From assembly GCA_902489575.1 (NCBI GenBank), contig CABUAQ010000085.1, forward strand, positions 1 through 8,530: DNA of 8,530 nucleotides, written 5' to 3'. Shown piece by piece: positions 1 to 4,403 of this stretch. Origin of the DNA: an uncultured bacterium (lineage in GTDB: Bacteria > Cyanobacteriota > Vampirovibrionia > Gastranaerophilales > Gastranaerophilaceae). Below the pieces are notes generated by a model. That model made no database searches and was not told the DNA's origin. It saw only the letters and a program-made list of their open reading frames with translations. The translations under genes were made by a program, and so were the position numbers. Each line of letters opens with the position of its first letter. Position 1 is the first letter of the stretch.

Positions 1-39
1 TGTTTATACCTAAATTAGTAATCTAATTTTAAAAAGTTC

Positions 40-67
40 TTGAAAAATATTATTTTTGGAGTAGAAT
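40..67 (+). promoter_or_regulatory. Sigma70-type promoter of the tRNA-Leu gene
   Basis: A TTGAAA -35 box (40-45) and a TAGAAT -10 box (62-67) are separated by 16 bases, each one mismatch from consensus. The predicted start is near base 74, leaving a leader of about 15 bases before the tRNA, a typical arrangement for a stand-alone tRNA gene. Seen by eye only, but box quality and position both fit. Confidence 0.6.
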
Positions 68-88
68 GATTTTATGAGAATTTAATAA

Positions 89-177
89 GCCGATGTGATG
101 GAATTGGTAGACGTGCTAGACTCAAAATCTTGTGAGGTTCAACCCTCGTGCCGGTTCGACCCCGGCCATCGGCACCA
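89..177 (+). tRNA. tRNA-Leu (anticodon CAA)
   Basis: The gene folds into a class II (long variable arm) tRNA with a perfect 7-bp acceptor stem, GCCGATG at 89-95 pairing with CATCGGC at 167-173, then discriminator A174 and an encoded CCA at 175-177. The T-arm carries GGTTCGACCCC. The anticodon loop reads CTCAAAA, giving anticodon CAA (decodes UUG) followed by A37. The anticodon stem has one U-U mismatch at its second pair. The long variable arm and the DNA resemblance to E. coli leuX-type tRNAs fix the identity as leucine. A36-A37 make it a likely substrate of MiaA, which is encoded at the other end of this window. Confidence 0.96.
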
Positions 178-178
178 T

Positions 179-207
179 AAAAAGACACTTTTTAAGTGTC
201 TTTTTAT
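179..207. terminator. Bidirectional rho-independent terminator
   Basis: A 12-bp perfect stem (179-190 with 194-205) closes a TTT loop. The stem begins with AAAAA and ends with TTTTT, so each strand ends in a U run. On the plus strand it ends the tRNA-Leu transcript one base after CCA. On the minus strand it lies about 30 bases beyond the stop codon of the converging gene at 237-1667 and can end that transcript too. Confidence 0.85.
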
Positions 208-236
208 TATAAACATAACAGTCTGAATATGTTTTA

Positions 237-1667
237 TTATTCAATAAATTCAAAAACAGAGTCCATCGCTTTAGTCAGAATTGTGTCTGATATTTCGATA
301 TTTCTTTTTGCTATTTCTATGTTTGTGTTAAGAGCATTTGAAAATCTTATTTTACGCTCATCAGTCCAAAATCTTTTAAAAAATGCATTTTTATAATGTT
401 GTTCAAGTGTTTCAATTGATTTTTTCATTGCCTCCAAATCAAATTTTGACTTGAACTCTATATATGAAGCACTTTTAAGAATTTTTTGATCTATGTCTAA
501 ATCTTTTGATGATTTATACAATCTTTTCAATAGCATAATTTTTGTTTTATCCATGTATGGTTCTTTAAGATATTTTTCAATGGGATTAGGATGATTATCA
601 TTAATTTTTCCATTTTTAAACATATTTACAAGATACGTATCAATTAACTTATCTGTTTGATAGAAAGTTGTCTCCGGAAACATTGTTTTATGCCAAACAG
701 GTTTAATAAGACTCCAATCTTTCAGGTATGCTGTTTCATTGCCCAAATCCCGCCTTAATCCACTGGATTTCCAGGTTTGTGTCATTATCGCAGAGCTGAT
801 ATCAACTTTATCAAGCTGTGACAAGTTTCGGAATTGTGCTGCACTTTCTTCAGAGTTCTTTAAAAACATTCTAAAATGTTTATCTAATTCTTTAAATCTT
901 TCGTTTTGATTAAGTCGATGTGCATAAATTTCTTTACCGTCTGTTGTATTGACTTTAATTTCTGTCAAATTTTTCCCATCAATATAGTGCTGCTTTATCA
1001 TTGTTATCATTGCATCTTCAGGATTATCTACGTGTAGAAATCTAAAACGCAGCGGCATTTTATTGTTGTATAATTTAATATTTTTTGGCTCAAAATCTAT
1101 TCCTATAAATTTTCCCTGAGCAATATCTTCAATTACTGTTGCCGTTATTTTTCGAAATTCTGGCAGTATTTCCCAGGTATTTACCTGTTTTGATATGACA
1201 CTATTCAAATACTTTGCAATATAGCTTCGTTTTTCTTCAAACGTTTGCAGTGTTGCCGCTTTATCACAAATGCTTCTGGGAATGGCACTGCGTATGGTTT
1301 CAGCTATTTCTTTTTTAAAATTCATTTGTGGAACTTGTATTTCAGGGTATGAATTTTTTATATCAGCAAGTGTTTTGCATCTGCTAAGTTCTGAGTAATA
1401 TTCAGAGACCTTAGAAAGTAGAGAAAAATCATTTTGTTTTGCAGAGGTTTGTATCTGTTTAAATAAACCTTGTGGTATGCAGTCTTTATATGTTTCAAGT
1501 TTCATAAAGAAATTTGCTTGAAATTCTTCAAAGTTTGCAAATAGTTTCTTGGGTTTAATACCTTTATATGCACGCAAGACGTCGCTGCTTGCCTTTGCAA
1601 TATCATTTGTTTCGTTAGATGCATCGGCGCTGATTTGTCCACTGATTTTTGCGGTGTTTTTATGCAC
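237..1667 (-). CDS. Unrecognised 476-residue soluble protein
   Basis: I do not recognise this protein. It has no signal peptide and no membrane segment. It is rich in Lys, Glu, Asn and Ile and looks largely helical, suggesting a cytoplasmic or non-classically delivered protein. Dense stretches that look conserved include 'MTQTWKSSGLRRDLGN' and 'WHKTMFPETTFYQTDK' in the second half; no catalytic motif is evident. The first available start is a GTG at 1667 with no Shine-Dalgarno sequence before it. The frame stays open for a further 30 codons upstream, to a TAA at 1758-1760, with no ATG, GTG or TTG among them. That stretch reads like coding sequence ('NKPVKTVDGLLKAVHKN'), so the true N-terminus may lie further up, at a non-standard start or after an upstream frameshift. 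It converges on the tRNA gene and shares its terminator. Coding status is well supported by length; function is unknown. Confidence 0.85.
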   Translation of the reverse strand: MHKNTAKISGQISADASNETNDIAKASSDVLRAYKGIKPKKLFANFEEFQANFFMKLETYKDCIPQGLFKQIQTSAKQNDFSLLSKVSEYYSELSRCKTLADIKNSYPEIQVPQMNFKKEIAETIRSAIPRSICDKAATLQTFEEKRSYIAKYLNSVISKQVNTWEILPEFRKITATVIEDIAQGKFIGIDFEPKNIKLYNNKMPLRFRFLHVDNPEDAMITMIKQHYIDGKNLTEIKVNTTDGKEIYAHRLNQNERFKELDKHFRMFLKNSEESAAQFRNLSQLDKVDISSAIMTQTWKSSGLRRDLGNETAYLKDWSLIKPVWHKTMFPETTFYQTDKLIDTYLVNMFKNGKINDNHPNPIEKYLKEPYMDKTKIMLLKRLYKSSKDLDIDQKILKSASYIEFKSKFDLEAMKKSIETLEQHYKNAFFKRFWTDERKIRFSNALNTNIEIAKRNIEISDTILTKAMDSVFEFIE

Positions 1668-1781
1668 TGCTTTAAGTAGTCCGTCTACTGTTTTTACCGG
1701 TTTATTAAGAAAATTAAAGTTAGAAATGCGTATTACTATTTTGTCGGATTTAAGTTTTTATTTAAGGATTAGTATATATTT

Positions 1782-1958
1782 ATGATAAAACGCTATATTT
1801 TTATATTTATATCTATAGTTATGATTATTGCATATTTTGACTTGGTTGATAGCTGCCACAGGGTCGATTGTATGTTGTCAGAAATGTTAAAACTCGATCC
1901 GAAAATCCATGCTGAAGTTGATAATGTAGTTCGTATAACAAAAATTTTCGGTCATTAA
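1782..1958 (+). CDS. Candidate small membrane or exported peptide (58 aa)
   Basis: An open frame of 58 codons starts at ATG 1782 and ends with TAA at 1956-1958. The N-terminus is Met-Ile-Lys-Arg-Tyr followed by about 14 hydrophobic residues (IFIFISIVMIIAYF), like a signal anchor or uncleaved signal peptide. The remaining polar tail of about 39 residues has two cysteines (C25 and C30). An AAGGA sequence at 1764-1768 lies 13 bases upstream, longer than ideal; alternatively TAGTAT at 1770-1775 could be a -10 box for a leaderless transcript. Its stop overlaps the stop of the converging gene at 1955-2800 by 4 bases. It otherwise fills a gap between two minus-strand genes. No family recognised; it could still be a chance frame in AT-rich DNA. 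Confidence 0.45.
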   Translation: MIKRYIFIFISIVMIIAYFDLVDSCHRVDCMLSEMLKLDPKIHAEVDNVVRITKIFGH

Positions 1959-2800
1959 AACTCAAATATAAAATCATCTTCAGGAGATGCGGTATTAGAT
2001 TGTGCTTCATCAATTTCCTGTATTATTTTAGGTTTTGATAAATTTTCTAAGGCATTTGGGATAAATTGTTTTTCTTGTACTTCGTTGCTGTTCTGAGTTG
2101 TAGGTTTTGTATTAAATGTTCTGACTTCTTTTGGGAAAAATCTAAGATGAACATTTTGGCTGATGTTTTGTGCAACGTTATTCTTGAAATACTGTTTAAT
2201 CCTTTCAAGGTGAGAAGCTGCTTGGGCTTGAGTTAGCGCCAAAAAATATCCGTTGGAATCAGAAACGGTTTTATTGTATTTACTGCTCCACATTACAACA
2301 TTATTAATAGTATCAGTTAACACTGCTGTTGTTGTAAGATTAAACGGGTATGTAATCTTAAATGCACTGGATATTTCAAGTACTTCCCAAAGACCTCTTC
2401 TTGTTGCAGAGCGGTCAGTTATAGCATAGCATGAAATAATAATCACTGATTTAACCCCGAATTCTTTAGATATTGTTTGCAATGTTTGAAAATCTATTTT
2501 TTCAGTTTGTTCAAAAGTTTTCAACATATCTTCAGTGGCTGTTTTTAATTCAGGATTCCTGTTTAATTTTTCTCTAATAGTTGATAATTCTACGGTATTT
2601 ATTGTTTTATATTTATCAAGGTTTTTGATAACGTAGTTTGCTGCAATTTCAGAAGGTTCAGGAAAACAAAAGTAATTGTCACAAACACTAAAAATGTCTG
2701 TCGGTAAAACCAAAACATCAAACTGAACAGCCAGAGCACTGCGTGCTGTACTTAAAAATGCAAGCACTGTAAAAAATATTATCAAAGCAAATTTTTTCAT
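1955..2800 (-). CDS. Exported protein, possible CsgG/TolB-N-like fold
   Basis: A 281-residue protein with a clear Sec signal peptide: MKKF, a hydrophobic core, then SALA before V25, so cleavage after A24 is likely. There is no lipobox cysteine at the junction. The mature part alternates strands and helices in an order that recalls CsgG/TolB-N-like periplasmic domains: a first strand 'VLVLPTD', a helix of 'IAANYVIKNL' type, 'VELSTIREKL', then 'FGVKSVIIISC' and 'VLTDTINNVVMWSSKY', where such domains place a '...DT.tg.vvWs' strand. That is a fold-level inference, not a family match. The last 70 residues are low in predicted structure and the tail is acidic with aromatic residues (DDFIFEF). The ATG at 2800 has no Shine-Dalgarno sequence but sits exactly at the predicted transcription start. 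It is divergent from the glycosyltransferase operon. Function unknown; an envelope-associated role is likely. Confidence 0.85.
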   Translation of the reverse strand: MKKFALIIFFTVLAFLSTARSALAVQFDVLVLPTDIFSVCDNYFCFPEPSEIAANYVIKNLDKYKTINTVELSTIREKLNRNPELKTATEDMLKTFEQTEKIDFQTLQTISKEFGVKSVIIISCYAITDRSATRRGLWEVLEISSAFKITYPFNLTTTAVLTDTINNVVMWSSKYNKTVSDSNGYFLALTQAQAASHLERIKQYFKNNVAQNISQNVHLRFFPKEVRTFNTKPTTQNSNEVQEKQFIPNALENLSKPKIIQEIDEAQSNTASPEDDFIFEF

Positions 2801-2806
2801 ATTTTG

Positions 2807-2815
2807 ATTATAGCA
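2807..2815 (-). promoter_or_regulatory. Extended -10 promoter of the exported-protein gene
   Basis: On the minus strand the bases read TGCTATAAT, a perfect extended -10 (TGnTATAAT). Counting the last T as -7 places +1 on base 2800, the A of the ATG of the 1955-2800 gene. No good -35 box is present, which extended -10 promoters tolerate. The predicted mRNA is leaderless, consistent with the missing ribosome binding site. Confidence 0.65.
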
Positions 2816-2830
2816 TAATCTTTAATAATG

Positions 2831-2839
2831 TGGTATAAT
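2831..2839 (+). promoter_or_regulatory. Extended -10 promoter of the glycosyltransferase operon
   Basis: The plus strand reads TGGTATAAT, again a perfect extended -10. Counting the last T as -7 places +1 on base 2846, the A of an ATG that matches the expected N-terminus of the glycosyltransferase. No -35 box is recognisable at 2811-2816. The transcript would be leaderless; there is no Shine-Dalgarno sequence before 2846. Confidence 0.65.
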
Positions 2840-2845
2840 ATACTT

Positions 2846-3562
2846 ATGGATAGAGACTTGGTTAAAATTTTGGGTTTTAGCGTGGATAGTTTCACGTTTG
2901 ATGAGGCTGTAGAGTACGCTTCTACTCACTCCGGTCAAATTGTTACGATTAATCCTGAGATGATTATTGCAGCTTCACGAAATCCTGAGTTCGCAAGTGT
3001 TATATCTTCTGCAGAATTGGTTGTTCCGGAGGGTATCGGTGTTGAAATTGGTCTGAAAATCCTTGGATATAATGTCCGTAGAATTCCCGGGGTTGAACTT
3101 GGTAAGGCTTTAATTATTAAGTTTTCTAAAGATAATAAATCCGTTGCTATGATTGGTGCAAAACCGGAGGTCATTGAGTCTGCCGCGAAAAATTTGCGGG
3201 AAGAGCTGCCGGCTCTCAATATTGTTTATTCGCATGATGGTTATTTTAACAATGATTCGGAAATTATGGCGGATATTGAGAAATCAAATCCAGATCTGGT
3301 TTTAGTTGCTCTCGGGTCTCCAAAGCAGGAATTTTTTATAAGTGAATTGAAAAATAAGCTGCCAAACGCGGTTATGATAGGACTTGGCGGAAGTTTTGAT
3401 GTCTGGTCAGGCAAGGTTGACAGAGCTCCTGCTGTATTTCAAGAGTTGGGTCTGGAGTGGTTATATCGTACGGTAAAAGAACCTAAAAGGTTTAAGCGTA
3501 TTTTCCCGACTCTTCCGTTATTTGTTTTAAAAGTTGTTAAAGAAAGGTTATTTGGTAAATAA
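2846..3562 (+). CDS. WecG/TagA/CpsF family glycosyltransferase (GT26)
   Basis: A 238-residue protein covering the whole family domain. Members transfer a sugar such as N-acetylmannosamine or its uronic acid onto a lipid-linked acceptor at the inner face of the membrane, during synthesis of wall teichoic acid, enterobacterial common antigen or capsule. Visible landmarks are the start 'VKILGFSVDSFTFDEAV', 'TINPEM' (T34 at the conserved threonine position), 'PEGIGV' (62-66), 'RIPGVEL', 'GYF', 'LGSPKQEFF' (156-164), 'GGSFDVWSGKVDRAP' and the C-terminal 'LEWLYRTVKEPKRFKR' associated with membrane attachment. At the presumed catalytic position (usually DG.G) it has Glu62, not Asp. An upstream in-frame ATG at 2828 would put the promoter -10 inside the gene and add six residues the family lacks, so 2846 is preferred. 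It is first in an operon; its TAA abuts the ATG of the next gene. The acceptor and sugar cannot be read from sequence. Confidence 0.92.
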   Translation: MDRDLVKILGFSVDSFTFDEAVEYASTHSGQIVTINPEMIIAASRNPEFASVISSAELVVPEGIGVEIGLKILGYNVRRIPGVELGKALIIKFSKDNKSVAMIGAKPEVIESAAKNLREELPALNIVYSHDGYFNNDSEIMADIEKSNPDLVLVALGSPKQEFFISELKNKLPNAVMIGLGGSFDVWSGKVDRAPAVFQELGLEWLYRTVKEPKRFKRIFPTLPLFVLKVVKERLFGK

Positions 3563-4390
3563 ATGTTAACTGATACTGAAATAAATGAAATCAAGGAATT
3601 ATGTATTGAAAACCGGCGTAATATATTGCAAATGGTTTATGAAGCGCAATCAGGTCATATTGGTGGCTCATTATCTTCTTGTGAGTTGTTGACAGTGCTA
3701 TTTCACAAATGTATGAAACACTCTATCGGCGGAAAGTTAGCTGCCGACTATTCTCAAAGAGACAGGTTTGTACTTTCAAAAGGGCATGTTTCACCTATTT
3801 ATTATTCTGTTTTAGCTCAGTTGGGATTTATTCAAAAAGATGAACTGAAAACTTTTAGAAAGCTTGGATCAAGGCTTCAGGGGCATCCTTCTTTATGGTG
3901 TCCGGGAATTGAAGTTGCTACCGGCTCACTGGGACAGGGATTGTCTATTGCATGTGGTATTGCAATGGCACTAAAACTTGACAATAATTCTGCAAATGTA
4001 TTTGTACTTCTTGGTGATGGAGAATTACAAGAGGGTAACATTTGGGAAGCATTTATGCAGGCTCCGCACAGAAAACTGGATAATTTGGTGGCAATCATTG
4101 ACAGAAACCGGCTCCAAATTGACGGTGCTACTGAATGTATTAAACCATTGGACAACCTTTCAGATAAGATTAAGGCCTTTAATTGGAAAGTTTTGGAAAT
4201 TGATGGTCACAATATAAGTCAAATATATTCAGCAATTGAAGAGGCTAAAGCCTCTGATAAACCTGTTGCAATAATAGCCGGCACGGTTAAAGGCAAGGGT
4301 GTCAGTTTTATGGAAAATAATGCGGGGTGGCACGGTAAGGCCCCATCTCAACAAGACTATGAAAAAGCAATATCAGAGTTAAGTTTATAA
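3563..4390 (+). CDS. Transketolase, N-terminal (TPP-binding) subunit
   Basis: A 275-residue protein corresponding to the first half of transketolase, the usual length for split enzymes. Transketolase moves two-carbon ketol units between sugar phosphates in the pentose phosphate pathway, using thiamine pyrophosphate. Visible signatures: 'SGHIGGSLS' (H32), 'LSKGHVSP', 'GHPS', 'ATGSLGQGLSIACGIAMA', the TPP/metal motif 'GDGELQEGNIWEAF' (from G151) ending in 'DRNRLQIDG', and 'KGKGVSFMEN..GWHGKAP' near the end. The C-terminal pyrimidine-binding half is not fused and is not encoded next to it: the next gene, 10 bases on, is a prepilin. It must come from elsewhere in the genome if this is an active transketolase. 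The ATG directly follows the TAA of the glycosyltransferase gene, implying co-transcription and probably coupled translation. Within a surface-glycan setting it may serve sugar-precursor synthesis; that is inference. Confidence 0.93.
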   Translation: MLTDTEINEIKELCIENRRNILQMVYEAQSGHIGGSLSSCELLTVLFHKCMKHSIGGKLAADYSQRDRFVLSKGHVSPIYYSVLAQLGFIQKDELKTFRKLGSRLQGHPSLWCPGIEVATGSLGQGLSIACGIAMALKLDNNSANVFVLLGDGELQEGNIWEAFMQAPHRKLDNLVAIIDRNRLQIDGATECIKPLDNLSDKIKAFNWKVLEIDGHNISQIYSAIEEAKASDKPVAIIAGTVKGKGVSFMENNAGWHGKAPSQQDYEKAISELSL

Positions 4391-4394
4391 TAAT

Positions 4395-4400
4395 GGAGGT
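4395..4400 (+). promoter_or_regulatory. Ribosome binding site GGAGGT of the prepilin gene
   Basis: A full GGAGGT stands directly before two consecutive ATGs (4401 and 4404). It touches the first, leaving no proper spacer, and lies 3 bases from the second, so initiation at 4404 is more likely. Confidence 0.6.
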
Positions 4401-4403
4401 ATG

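Noticed and set aside
12..29. A 7-bp AT-only hairpin at the left edge that might be a terminator
   Set aside because: The stem has only one G-C pair and the following bases are A-rich, not a T tract; too weak to call.
89..237. tRNA-adjacent integration site for a mobile element
   Set aside because: No direct repeat of the tRNA 3' end, no integrase and no insertion sequence are visible in the window.
1825..2013. A 62-codon minus-strand frame over the small gene and the end of the exported-protein gene
   Set aside because: It overlaps the 3' end of the exported-protein gene in another frame and has no ribosome site or protein-like features.
2828..2845. An in-frame ATG at 2828 that would extend the glycosyltransferase by six residues
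   Set aside because: It lies upstream of the perfect extended -10 box, has no ribosome site, and the family begins near 'VKILG', matching the start at 2846.
2935..3219. A 94-codon minus-strand frame inside the glycosyltransferase gene
   Set aside because: It is antisense to a confidently identified gene, with no ribosome site or recognisable protein. The same applies to the minus-strand frames within the transketolase and prepilin genes (3877-4155, 4550-4780, 5133-5384, 5638-5932) and the plus-strand frame in miaA (7556-7918).
4401..4403. The first of two tandem ATGs for the prepilin
   Set aside because: It directly abuts GGAGGT with no spacer; the second ATG (4404) is a better fit. The protein differs only by one Met.
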